Shown here piece after piece: positions 1 through 7,702 of a stretch of 15,016 nucleotides of DNA. Position numbers and translations under genes: made by a program. The notes under the pieces were generated by a model that was not told the origin of the DNA, did not search any database, and worked only from the letters and a program-made list of their open reading frames with translations. Positions within the stretch are counted from its first letter, which is position 1. Each line of letters begins with the position of its first letter. The DNA is taken from assembly GCA_023418255.1 (NCBI GenBank), contig JAEZZZ010000044.1:1-15016 (forward strand), written 5' to 3'. The DNA is from Bacteroidota bacterium. GTDB lineage: Bacteria > Bacteroidota > Bacteroidia > Bacteroidales > Dysgonomonadaceae.

Positions 1-432
1 CACACCCGCTTCATCCGCTCAATCAACTCATCGCCCAGCGCACGTTTCGCTTCAATATGTTGAAGCGTGGCTTTCACAAACGGATTTTTATCGAACGCTC
101 CCCGTACATATTCAAAATCCAAGGCCCATTTCTGAATGTTACCATCGGCACCGAATCCGGTTTTGAACGATAGCGAAAACTCTTTTTTGCTGTCAAAAAA
201 AGTTTTAGCGGACACCAATGATATCTTTTAATGACCGTTATCGCCTGAATATCTATTCCCTTTTCGAGTGCCTCTTTATTTGACACAAAAGACTCATGAT
301 GAATCAACTGTAACCTTTTTCGAATTAAAAATGAGCGTATAATCTCGCGATGCCTGTCGAAGACCGATAGGCTCGCGAAAATCCACCATCGATGACCAGA
401 TTTTTCCATGGGCACGTGTAGCTTTTCGACTT
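1..432 (-). pseudogene. Frameshifted tail of a DUF4954-like protein (partial)
   Basis: The minus strand codes for protein-like sequence, but only by changing frame several times. Near the left edge (about 1-195) one frame reads FKTGFGADGN, then WALDFEYVRGAFDKNPFV, then HIEAKRALGDELIERM. Just upstream a second frame carries SLKDIIGV, and further upstream a third carries EALEKGIDIQAIT. Together these look like the C-terminal part of one protein broken by at least two indels and continuing past the left edge. From memory the GFGADG / DFEYVRG / ALGDELIER pattern resembles the end of the Bacteroidota family DUF4954, which has a sugar-nucleotide-transferase-like beta-helix core. That assignment is tentative. 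The upstream end abuts an IS30 transposase start, and the exact junction is not resolvable by eye. The single 120-codon minus-strand reading frame across this stretch is not a real gene. Confidence 0.45.
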
Positions 433-640
433 TCACCTCTTTTCGGAAACATATCCGTAATTATGCGCCTTATTATAGTTGCGTTTACCGTTTTTGGGAC
501 AAGCGTTTCGCTTTATCCCCCTCAGTAATACCGAGCGATGCTTGCTGATAACGCGTGCAATATAGCCTTGTGAGCATTTCTGCTGCAGTAACAGATATTG
601 TGTAGCTTTGTTCTTTGGTTAGATATTTTTTAGTTTTCAT
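433..640 (-). pseudogene. IS30-family transposase, N-terminal remnant
   Basis: An ATG at 640-638 opens MKTKKYLTKEQSYTISV. After an apparent 2-base loss the next frame continues LQQKCSQGYIARVISKHRSV and then LLRGIKRNACPKNGKRNYN, ending at a TGA at 435-433. This matches the N-terminal helix-turn-helix region of IS30-family transposases (pattern LTxEQRYxI...LQQ...S..I...I...KSV..REIKRN). The usual REIKRN is RGIKRN here. The rest of the protein, including the DDE catalytic domain of about 300 residues, is missing. The remnant runs straight into unrelated coding-like sequence, so it cannot be active. The family call is firm for the first 65 or so residues; whether a deletion or a rearrangement caused the truncation is not visible. 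Confidence 0.65.
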
Positions 641-783
641 AACAACACAAAGTTATAACTTTTAGCCTAATCATAGACCCTCTATGATTTTTTTCTTGTG
701 TTGCATTTACTAATTGAACTTAAAATCTCCTTAAAAGAGCATTTTTAAAATTAATTAATTATATTTGCAGTGAGAAACTTTAG

Positions 784-1321
784 ATTGAAGACATACAAGA
801 CGATAGAAATACTAAAGGAACTGATTTTAAATTACTCCTTTGTGATATCTCAGATAAATCTACACAAAAGGCTGTTTTTAAAATTAAAGATATAAAAATT
901 AAACCATCATGGAAGTATTCTTTTATTAAAGAATTTTTTTGTCATCGCTGATGAAGCTTTTGGCGAAAATTTAGGAGATATGGACATTTATTTTCAATTA
1001 GCTGAAGGAAAAGCGATATTCAATAACAAAAAACTGGAAATAATGATAGATCACCCCAATAATAATGTTATCATTAAAACTCTTGGAAACAATTCTACAA
1101 AGCTTAACAGAGGGAAAGTGTGTATTTCATACGACTATCTCCAAAAATCAAAACAACCGGCATTAATTTTTGAAACACAAAAAACGATAATTTATCCTAT
1201 TTCAACTCTGCAGCCAAAAATATTGGAAAAGTTATTGTCTTCTATTAACACTGAAGTGAGAATAAACATTAATATTAACAATAAAAACACAATTAAATGC
1301 AAACTGGTAGTCACACATTAA
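784..1321 (+). pseudogene. Broken gene upstream of the sulfatase, family unclear (possible polysaccharide-lyase C-terminus)
   Basis: From 784 a frame reads IEDIQDDRNTKGTDFKLL through KIKPSWKYSFIKEFF. At a run of seven T (934-940) it shifts, and the continuation VIADEAFGENLGDMDIYFQL joins smoothly with the frame that ends at 1321. Removing one T restores a single reading frame, so this is one gene with a +1 frameshift and no visible start codon (a TAG lies just before 784). The restored product is about 179 residues, beta-rich, without a signal peptide in view, and looks like a C-terminal beta-sandwich domain. Such domains end heparinase II/III and related lyases, and the next gene is a sulfatase, but no diagnostic motif is present, so this is only a suggestion. 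The last 25 bases overlap the start of the sulfatase. A sequencing error in the T run is an alternative to true decay. Confidence 0.5.
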
Positions 1322-2661
1322 AAAATATTGCGGTAGGAACATCTGTTCTTTTGAGTCTGGGACACTCAATAGCCCAAAAGAAACCAAACATTATTCTGAT
1401 AATGACAGATCAGCAAACGGCTAATGCTATGAGCAATAGAGGAAATCCCAATTTAAATACTCCGGCAATGGATCAACTGGCCAATGATGGCGTAACATTT
1501 ACACGGGCATACTGCGCATACCCTTTAAGTGGACCATCAAGAGCGAGTATTATGACAGGAAAAATGCCAAACGAAGTAAAAGTGCATGAAAATGGCGACT
1601 CCCTATCGGTAGAATTTCAAAAAGAAACACTTGGGTTTAAAATGCAAGATGCCGGTTATGATTGTCTTTATGCCGGCAAATGGCATATTCCCACAGAAAA
1701 TATTCCGGATAATGAATTTGGCTTTAAAAAACTATGTGGAAGTAATGACCCTGAGATGGCTATTCATATAGAAAAAGCCCTTTCAGAAAAAAGAAATAAA
1801 CCTTTTTTTCTCGTTGCGTCATATTTAAACCCTCATGAAGCTTGTGAATATGCACGTTTTCAAACATTGCATTATGGAAAAATTGATATACCGGAAGATG
1901 CGACTCTTCCTCCATTACCGGATAATTTCAATGCGATAGACAATCTCCCGGAAGTTGTAGAAATACATAAAGAAATTTCTCCCAAACTATACCCTACTAA
2001 AAATTACACTTTGAGAGATTGGCAAAATTATTTATATGCATATAATAGGCTTGTAGAAAGGGTAGATGTTGAAATTGAGAAACTTCTTCAAATTCTTAAA
2101 GATAAAGGGCTGTATGAAAATACGATGATTATTCTCACAAGTGATCATGGAGATGGAGTTGGTGCGCACCAATGGAATCAAAAACGTGCTCTTTTCGAAG
2201 AAACCATGAATATTCCTCTGATTATAAAGCCTAGTGGCAAGACAAAATCCGTGGGAACCGTAAACAATGAGGCTTTAATAAATATTGGAATAGATATCTA
2301 TCCCACAATTTGTGATTATGCAGAAATCAAAACACCTCAAGGCTTGAATGGCTTAAGTATTAGAGATTTAGTACAAGGAAAAACTAAAACCACACATGAA
2401 AGTATTTTTATAGAAACCAACCTGGATGGACTTCAAGGAGCAAGGGGTTGGGCTGTAATTAAAGGAAACTTTAAATATGTTTTTTATCGTTTCTTCAAAA
2501 ATAAAGAGCAGCTTTTCAATTTAAATAAAGATAAAGGAGAAACAACGAATTTAATTGATAATCCATCTTATAAAAACGTTTACAAAATGATGAAAGATGA
2601 AATGCTGATGCATGCTAAACGAGTAAACGATGAAATGCTTATAAAAGATTTGAATTTTTAG
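1297..2661 (+). CDS. Family S1 sulfatase, Ser-type, probably exported
   Basis: A 454-residue arylsulfatase-superfamily enzyme that hydrolyses sulfate esters, probably on a glycan. Residues 8-27 form a signal peptide ending SIAQ before KKPNIILIMTDQQ, which carries metal ligand D38. The formylglycine motif is S78-G-P-S81-R82, so the residue to be oxidised is Ser rather than Cys; in anaerobes this is done by anSME. Other active-site elements are GKWH (K128, H130), NPH (H180), D283-H284 and K296. Length is normal for the family. The N-terminal half (NAMSNRGNPNLNTPAMDQLA, PLSGPSRASIMTGKMP) recalls Bacteroides N-acetylglucosamine-6-sulfatases of the BT4656 type, an inference from memory that fits a glycosaminoglycan or mucin substrate. 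ATG 1297 is the only possible start, with an in-frame TAA immediately before it. No clear ribosome site or promoter is visible; transcription may once have come through the upstream broken gene. Confidence 0.9.
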   Translation: MQTGSHTLKNIAVGTSVLLSLGHSIAQKKPNIILIMTDQQTANAMSNRGNPNLNTPAMDQLANDGVTFTRAYCAYPLSGPSRASIMTGKMPNEVKVHENGDSLSVEFQKETLGFKMQDAGYDCLYAGKWHIPTENIPDNEFGFKKLCGSNDPEMAIHIEKALSEKRNKPFFLVASYLNPHEACEYARFQTLHYGKIDIPEDATLPPLPDNFNAIDNLPEVVEIHKEISPKLYPTKNYTLRDWQNYLYAYNRLVERVDVEIEKLLQILKDKGLYENTMIILTSDHGDGVGAHQWNQKRALFEETMNIPLIIKPSGKTKSVGTVNNEALINIGIDIYPTICDYAEIKTPQGLNGLSIRDLVQGKTKTTHESIFIETNLDGLQGARGWAVIKGNFKYVFYRFFKNKEQLFNLNKDKGETTNLIDNPSYKNVYKMMKDEMLMHAKRVNDEMLIKDLNF

Positions 2662-3122
2662 GATTCTACACCCTGTTTCTTAGATCTAACTTATGCGGAT
2701 TTAATTAATGCATAATTTCAAAATTAAATAAATTTATTGACTACTGGGGTACTTAATCCAATATTTTGTGTAAACGTCAAACTACAGGATTAGTTTTTAC
2801 ACTTGAATCCTGTTTTGAAACTTATATAAAAATTGATATAAATCAAGAATAATGCCATACCCCAAAGTCCTTCGCATAACGTTTATCCCGTTTTCTGAAC
2901 TGAGGATTTCTGATTTGAAGAGTAACTTTATTATATGTCCGACATCGACTGTCCGGTAAAATATGTACTTTTGTTCATCGTTACGTCATATTTCTTCAAA
3001 GCAAAAGCAACGAAAAGGGCTGAATTCCAGACCATAAATCCTCAGCATAAAGTTTACCTGTTAAGTGCAAAATTAGTTTAGTAATTTCAGAGAAATTACT
3101 AATTTTACAAAAGCAAAACTTT
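2662..3122. other. Gene-free AT-rich gap with imperfect repeats
   Basis: No convincing coding sequence is seen between the sulfatase and the IS3 remnant. The stretch has an imperfect direct repeat: about 25 bases at 2868-2892 (containing GCATAACGTTTATCCCGTT) resemble 3039-3062 (containing GCATAAAGTTTACCTGTT). The 11-base word GCATAAAGTTT at 3045-3055 is also inverted exactly at 3116-3126, overlapping the transposase start codon. A strong hairpin lies at 3078-3102. The material near 3040-3122 is probably the left end of the adjacent insertion sequence; the rest has no assignable role. The minus-strand reading frame at 2996-3286 is a chance frame over the transposase remnant. Confidence 0.5.
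3078..3102. repeat. Perfect 11-bp hairpin in front of the IS3 remnant
   Basis: TTAGTAATTTC at 3078-3088 is exactly complementary to GAAATTACTAA at 3092-3102, with loop AGA. It lies 20 bases upstream of the transposase ATG and is followed on the plus strand by TTTTAC. It could shield the transposase from outside transcription, as in many insertion sequences, or act as a weak terminator. The stem is seen directly; the role is inferred. Confidence 0.6.
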
Positions 3123-3799
3123 ATGCAAAAACGAGTAACAAAAAGCGAAAAATTAATCAAAGAGGTTCGCCGAAACACGTGACAAGTGTTCAACTCTGAA
3201 CAAAAGACTCTTATCATAATGGAAGGCACGCGCGGCGAAATGACCGTAGCCGAGTTATGTAGAAAACACGGTATCAGTGAAGCCACTTATTAACAAATGG
3301 AACAAAGAATTTATCGAAGCCGGCAAGAAGCGCTTATCCGGTAACGAAACCGGAGAAGCCACCTCAGAGGAGGTAAAGGAGTTGCGTAAGGAAAATGCGG
3401 TTTTGAAAGAATCTTTGGCCGATTTGGTAATCAGGTATGATATTGTAAAAAAAAGCTTGAATATGCCGGAATAACTCATAAATTTAAGAAGTATATGGAG
3501 ATTATCAGCACAAGAAAAAGCTTCAGATCATTGAAATTGTTAAAAGATCGGAGTTGGGCGTAAATCGTACACTGCAGCGATTGGGAATTCATAAACGCAC
3601 GTTCTACAACCGGTATCACGCGTACAATAGGGGCGGAATTGACGCGTTGAGGAATCATCGACAAAGTCGACGTCAATGGAACTCTATCCCTGAAGAACAG
3701 AAAAATCTGGTGGTAGAATTGGCGCTTGACTATCCTGAGGAATCTCCACGAATATTGGCTACCCGAATCATTGACCATCAAGGTATTTCTATATCGTAA
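3123..3799 (+). pseudogene. IS3-family transposase remnant (orfA plus start of orfB)
   Basis: The orfA part starts MQKRVTKSEKLIKEV, has an in-frame TGA after RRNT, and continues through AELCRKHGISEATY, a typical IS3 helix-turn-helix. It breaks at a TAA where one extra base separates ATY from NKWNKEFIEAGKKRL. It ends in the usual leucine-zipper segment (ELRKENAVLKESLADLVIRY) at 3474. The orfB part (HKKKLQIIEIVKRSELGVNR, then GIHKRTFYNRYHAYNRGGID, ALDYPEESPRILATRIIDHQ) is joined only after another frame change near 3500 and stops at 3799. The entire DDE catalytic domain is missing. At least three lesions plus truncation make it inactive. The three short plus-strand open frames in this interval are fragments of this one element. 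Confidence 0.85.
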
Positions 3800-4063
3800 C
3801 CATCCAAAAAAAATCAACACCATAAAACACAAAACAAATCGATTGCTTACATCTAAATTGAACATAACCTTTTTTCGGCAAAGATCGAAAACCAAAAATG
3901 ACCTAAAAGAAGCGAATTTGGGATGATTACTAAACACAAAGACCTGTTTCCGCATCTGATTCAGTTTTTTTAACAAAAATGTTTGTTGGACAGCAGCGTT
4001 AAAAAAAGCAGATGTATGCGGTGGCTCAACAATGTTCTTTATGATTATATTCCCTATGTTTTA
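3800..4063. other. Gap between the IS3 remnant and the PsiE-like gene
   Basis: No gene is supported here. The frame crossing the end of the IS3 remnant continues as low-complexity Lys/Asn-rich sequence to 3926 and does not look like a protein. Around 3925-3960 the plus strand reads ITKHKDLFPHLIQFF, which could be the start of another transposase, but it stops immediately. No terminator-like stem with a T tract was found for the minus-strand operon ending at 4064. Confidence 0.35.
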
Positions 4064-4489
4064 CTATCCCTGTCTAAGTGTTTTCTTTATGAGATAATAT
4101 CCAATGGACAAAAAGAGAATTAGTGTAGACATGGCAAAAACAGTTAAAGGGTTCTCATTAGAGTAATCTATGATAATGATTTTTCTAGCAACTGCGATAA
4201 GGCTCACCATTAGAATCACCTCACCGTGAAAAACTTTTTCTTTCAGGTATAGCTTTACTGTTTCAAACAATTCAAATCCAATCAAAACAATTAGAAAGAA
4301 ACCAAATATATCCATAAAACTATCTATGTCAAGCAGATGCCCGGTAGATTTTAAGGTGTCAATAAAGCCCTTGATCACAACGCCTCCCACCTCAACTGTG
4401 GCGATTATTAATACAAGCGCCATAAAAAGGACCAAAGTAACTATTATGAATCTTTCTGTAACATCTAAAAACTTATTAAGTATTTTCAT
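4064..4489 (-). CDS. PsiE-like four-helix inner-membrane protein
   Basis: A 141-residue integral membrane protein with four predicted helices: about 13-36 (RFIIVTLVLFMALVLIIATV), 60-82 (FGFFLIVLIGFELFETVKLY), 91-109 and 116-134. The charged segment KLYLKEKVFHGEVI between helices 2 and 3 and the ARKIIIID segment in helix 3 are characteristic of the phosphate-starvation-inducible PsiE family (PF06146), whose biochemical role is unknown. Length matches the family. It is the last gene of a three-gene minus-strand cluster, 71 bases after the LapA-like gene. No Pho box was recognised, so phosphate control should not be assumed. Function beyond the family name is not inferred. Confidence 0.8.
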   Translation of the reverse strand: MKILNKFLDVTERFIIVTLVLFMALVLIIATVEVGGVVIKGFIDTLKSTGHLLDIDSFMDIFGFFLIVLIGFELFETVKLYLKEKVFHGEVILMVSLIAVARKIIIIDYSNENPLTVFAMSTLILFLSIGYYLIKKTLRQG

Positions 4490-4560
4490 ATAAGGCTCCT
4501 ATTTTTCATGGCTTAAAAAGCCAACATCTTTACAACTATCTTGCCTGTTTTTCTTAATCG

Positions 4561-4791
4561 TTATTTAGCATCCCTCCTTCTAGTTACATTGTCTGCTAAA
4601 TTTTTTAAAAATGAAAAAAGTAAGCCACCAGATATTGCCCCTAAGACATAGATAGCAATACTAGCTAGTGATAGCGGGACTTCTAAATGAACATTCAGAA
4701 AACTTAATCTTACAACTTGAATGTTTTGTATAGTAAAGACCGCAGCTATTGCTACGACCAGAATTAATAGGATTATCTTAAGTACTCTCAT
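4561..4791 (-). CDS. LapA-domain (DUF1049) small membrane protein
   Basis: A 76-residue protein with two transmembrane helices (about 4-22 and 43-63). The N-terminal segment VFTIQNIQVVRLSFL and the following VPLSLASIAIYVLGAISGGL reproduce the LapA/DUF1049 pattern (QN...V.v.fl ... vPl.l......f..G...G). The C-terminus is short and basic (NVTRRRDAK). In Enterobacteria the LapA family acts with LapB in controlling lipopolysaccharide synthesis; whether this small bacteroidal homologue does so is unknown, and no LapB-like gene is nearby. It starts 21 bases after the release-factor-like gene and precedes the PsiE-like gene, so all three are likely on one transcript. Confidence 0.8.
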   Translation of the reverse strand: MRVLKIILLILVVAIAAVFTIQNIQVVRLSFLNVHLEVPLSLASIAIYVLGAISGGLLFSFLKNLADNVTRRRDAK

Positions 4792-4812
4792 CTCAAATTA
4801 GTTTATATGTTT

Positions 4813-5892
4813 TTAATATCTCGTTTTTAGTACAATAACTCCAAGGTCTTTTATTTCATCTTGAGAGGTAAAAAACACTTTCCCCTTTTTAGAAATCACC
4901 TCCCATGCTATAATACTAGTAATATCGTCTATAGCATTAGTCGCAGTCGCATCATCAATAAGGTCAAAGGTTCTTTCATCTTTCATTAGTACCGGTTGCG
5001 AAAAATCCTGATGCACAATTAACACTTCGCCACGTCCGTCAATAGAAGCTTGATAGATCTCTTGTAAGTCTGTCAGTACCCTGCCTTGCCCTACAGCCTC
5101 TTTCATCTCTTTTATTGCGTTTGTTCTGCGTTGCTGCTGAGTCGAGCAGATAATCTCCCAAGCCTGTTTTGCGATATGATGAGATGCTGTATTGCTATAG
5201 TCAACAGCTCTATGACCGATGTATATCGACGGTTTATCCGCTACTTGCTGAAGCCTGCTATAGTTATCTTCCGTGCAAATTACCACACAGTTTAAGCCTG
5301 TTTCATTATGAACTTTTACGACCGCCTTATCTACTTTATTTAGGAATTCGCGTACTAAATCATCTAAATACTTAGAGTCACTTCCTTTATCAGGGTGAGT
5401 GTTATAGTGAGGGTTTTCTGAAAATGGGAATTCATCATTTTGTATTTCAGAGGTAATAGCGTCATTCACTGCCTCGTACATTTGCACACCTCCTTGAGAA
5501 AGCAGTAATACCAAGTAATTTTCGCTTCTATTATAAGATTTTATAATTGGACGTACTGCAAAGCTATTAGAGACATGTACACCTTCATGTGTTGTTTTCC
5601 ATGTTGATTTAATGATTTCCTTCGTATTGTCAGATATGAAAATATGTAAACTATCCAAGTTATAATTCACATCAATTTCCGTGGGAAGGGCTTCCAATTT
5701 TTCTAAAAGCGACACAACTGACCGTTTTTCAAACTCAGCTATTACTCTTTCTTTGGCTTCGTTTATAAGATTCTTTAAAAGCACCTCATCACGTTTATTG
5801 CCGGGATGTGTTCGGTGCGTATTTAAAGAAATAGTGACGCAAGGGGAGTTCCGTACAGTGGCTAGCTTTTGTAGTTGTTCTTTTAATACCAT
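4813..5892 (-). CDS. baeRF-like protein (bacterial archaeo-eukaryotic release-factor superfamily)
   Basis: A 359-residue soluble protein without a signal peptide. Its features match the bacterial relatives of eukaryotic eRF1/Pelota (baeRF families): an N-terminal alpha/beta domain opening CVTISLNTHRTHPGNKRDEV, the strand-turn NYLVLLLSQGGVQMYEAV near 125-142, a middle domain with CVVICTEDNYSRLQQVA (about 203-219) and a C-terminal L30e-like segment ending GRGEVLIVHQDF (about 286-297). Subfamily was not resolved; family 3 is compatible in length. No GGQ tripeptide of the eRF1 peptidyl-hydrolysis loop is present. Members of this superfamily have been predicted from comparative genomics to act on ribosomes, possibly stalled or hibernating ones. 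It is the first gene of a likely operon with the LapA-like and PsiE-like genes and has a promoter match about 120 bases upstream. Confidence 0.7.
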   Translation of the reverse strand: MVLKEQLQKLATVRNSPCVTISLNTHRTHPGNKRDEVLLKNLINEAKERVIAEFEKRSVVSLLEKLEALPTEIDVNYNLDSLHIFISDNTKEIIKSTWKTTHEGVHVSNSFAVRPIIKSYNRSENYLVLLLSQGGVQMYEAVNDAITSEIQNDEFPFSENPHYNTHPDKGSDSKYLDDLVREFLNKVDKAVVKVHNETGLNCVVICTEDNYSRLQQVADKPSIYIGHRAVDYSNTASHHIAKQAWEIICSTQQQRRTNAIKEMKEAVGQGRVLTDLQEIYQASIDGRGEVLIVHQDFSQPVLMKDERTFDLIDDATATNAIDDITSIIAWEVISKKGKVFFTSQDEIKDLGVIVLKTRY

Positions 5893-6013
5893 ATTGTCTT
5901 TTTTAATTTGTCTGCAAAGCGTCTTAAACAGGACACTTTACTATTTTACTGAATAAATTTACACATGCTCCCGAACTCATAAACATCAACACTCAATCTA
6001 AAGGTCCTCTGTG

Positions 6014-6021
6014 CAAAGATA
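6014..6021 (-). promoter_or_regulatory. Bacteroidales -7 element for the baeRF operon
   Basis: Read on the minus strand this is TATCTTTG, an exact match to the Bacteroidota -7 consensus TAnnTTTG. The -33 region is T-rich but lacks a clear TTG. It would give a 5' leader of roughly 115 bases before the start at 5892. Confidence 0.55.
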
Positions 6022-6126
6022 GTTAATAAATTTGAAAAAAAAGGATTTAGACATAAATTGTACTGTCAGAATAGATGCTGTATTATAGACTAACTCTCTT
6101 CACATTCGAGTTCTTTATTTCACCCT

Positions 6127-6726
6127 TTACTCATCAAACCCAAACTTAAACAGAATAACAGTATCAGAACGATAAGTAAGTTCCATTCGGTAGTCTGTCG
6201 CGTGGTGTTTTGCCACATAGGGATGCGATGGCGATAAACGGTAGGTGTCGATTTGCAACTGATTTCCTTTGGTAAAAGCCGTTTCGTGGGGTTTGCCTTT
6301 CTTTTTATGAACAAGTGAAGATGACACGCCTAACTGTATTCCTGACTCGGTTTTAAAATGTGCTGTTTGTAAAACAACACCCTCTTTTTGTAACAATTGC
6401 GATTGTTTAGCGGTGTAGCCTACTTCAAAAAAACGAAACCCCTCTATGTTTATCTTATAGCTTTGATAAGCAAGCAGATATTCACTTTTATCGCGATTAA
6501 AAAACAGAGCCACGGGTTGCATTCGTATATCCTTAATCCATTCAATCTGCTTTATTTTTGAAGAATTAGCTGTGATATCATCGATTATCAGCTTATTAAT
6601 AGTCGTGTCGGGCGAAAAGAGGATTTCTTTTTTCACGAATGGTCCTTTTTTGTCTTGCAGGCATGATGTAAAAGCAATCATCGCCATTGCACAAAAGAAT
6701 GATATGATGAAGTTTCCTGTTTTCAT
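6127..6726 (-). CDS. Unrecognised lipoprotein, coupled to the DUF1460 gene
   Basis: A 199-residue protein with a lipoprotein signal peptide (MKTGNFIISFFCAMAMIAF then TSC, lipidated C22), so it should be membrane-anchored in the envelope. The mature part is beta-rich and shows no family motif I recognise; it ends TVILFKFGFDE. Its ATG shares one base with the stop of the upstream DUF1460 gene (TAATG), which points to translational coupling and a shared role, perhaps as a partner or regulator of that cell-wall hydrolase. This is inference from position only. Homologues probably exist in related Bacteroidales as hypothetical proteins. Confidence 0.8.
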   Translation of the reverse strand: MKTGNFIISFFCAMAMIAFTSCLQDKKGPFVKKEILFSPDTTINKLIIDDITANSSKIKQIEWIKDIRMQPVALFFNRDKSEYLLAYQSYKINIEGFRFFEVGYTAKQSQLLQKEGVVLQTAHFKTESGIQLGVSSSLVHKKKGKPHETAFTKGNQLQIDTYRLSPSHPYVAKHHATDYRMELTYRSDTVILFKFGFDE

Positions 6727-7589
6727 TATTTTTTACTGCTTAAAATTTCCATTATCATAATTCCTGTGCATTTTGATTGCGCCACGCAATAATTGTTTAA
6801 CGGTTGGTGGTTTATTACCACTTTTTTTTGTGCCGACGAGGCGTGGATAAATGTCAATCCATCGTTTTGCTTAAAAGCGAAACCCACATGCGAAGTGTCT
6901 AACCCCTTTATGCTTGTCGTGAATGCAATCATCGCCATGTGTGGAATTTGTGCCGCTTTGGTGTTGATTTTGTTTTTGGGAAGATAATAAAAACCTCCAC
7001 GTCGATTTATTTCTTTTTCCAATTGTTGTATTCTGGCGAGGGCTTTTACGTCAGATTTCAGTTTTTTGTATGCGTCGGCATGTGTGGACATAAAATCAAT
7101 AGTTTTACTTTCGCGGATACCTCCCAAATCGCGACTGATGTTTTTTATCTCACCGCGTTGCTCATTCGTAAACACCCAGTCCGACGTGTAATGCAAGCGC
7201 GAAGCAAAACCATCGATTTTTCCATCGCGATACCGAATTTTGCGCAGTTCATTACAAAACGACGAAAATGTGAAGTCTACCGAACGAGCGACAGTGGATA
7301 AAGCAAGTACATTCTCGACAAATGTAACACAATCGAGTTCGCGTAAATTGACAACGAGCTTTTCTTCCGTTGTATGCTCCAATGTATGTCCTACATATGG
7401 GGTTCCAAGAAAGAAGCGTGCCGTTTTTTCCAACGTGGTTTGCAGCGTTTTTTGCCGATACGGTAGGATGTACGTTTTATATTTCTCAAAAAGTTCTTTG
7501 TCTTTCGCCGTATAAACAACATCGTTTTGAGCCAAAAGAGTTGCCGATGCAAGGATACACGCGATAATTATTGAATAAACGTATCTCAT
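6726..7589 (-). CDS. DUF1460 N-acetylmuramoyl-L-alanine amidase-like protein
   Basis: A 287-residue exported protein of the DUF1460 family (PF07313), a branch of the NlpC/P60 papain-like fold acting on peptidoglycan. Residues 1-21 form a signal peptide (ending LLAQ). The family signature surrounds FFLGTPYVGHTLE (about 59-71) and RELDCVTFVENVLAL, with C87 as the probable nucleophile. The catalytic His is probably H234 in DTSHVGFAF. A second conserved block is GFASRLHYTSDW (about 127-138). Length fits the family. Substrate is likely the peptide stem or amide bond of murein, but the exact bond is not known from sequence. It is the first gene of a two-gene unit with the lipoprotein. A near-match to the -7 element (GATATTTG on the minus strand, 7631-7624) lies about 35 bases upstream. 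Confidence 0.88.
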   Translation of the reverse strand: MRYVYSIIIACILASATLLAQNDVVYTAKDKELFEKYKTYILPYRQKTLQTTLEKTARFFLGTPYVGHTLEHTTEEKLVVNLRELDCVTFVENVLALSTVARSVDFTFSSFCNELRKIRYRDGKIDGFASRLHYTSDWVFTNEQRGEIKNISRDLGGIRESKTIDFMSTHADAYKKLKSDVKALARIQQLEKEINRRGGFYYLPKNKINTKAAQIPHMAMIAFTTSIKGLDTSHVGFAFKQNDGLTFIHASSAQKKVVINHQPLNNYCVAQSKCTGIMIMEILSSKK

Positions 7590-7702
7590 GTTTGATTCCT
7601 GTTTTTGTATTGAAGAATGAGTACAAATATCGTATTTTTTTGCTATACATCGCGCAGATTTTTCTTTTTTTGAAGTTGAATCTCTCTGTCGATTGCCTCT
7701 AT

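Noticed and set aside
74..436. 120-codon minus-strand reading frame as an independent gene
   Set aside because: It starts with GTG inside the junction region, and conserved-looking segments in the two other frames show it is only part of a frameshifted older gene.
760..767. TATATTTG on the plus strand as a promoter for the sulfatase locus
   Set aside because: There is no TTG at the right distance and no intact gene follows for 500 bases, in very AT-rich sequence where chance matches are common.
6092..6112. AACTC/GAGTT stem as terminator of the DUF1460 operon
   Set aside because: Only five base pairs with an 11-base loop and no T tract on the minus strand.
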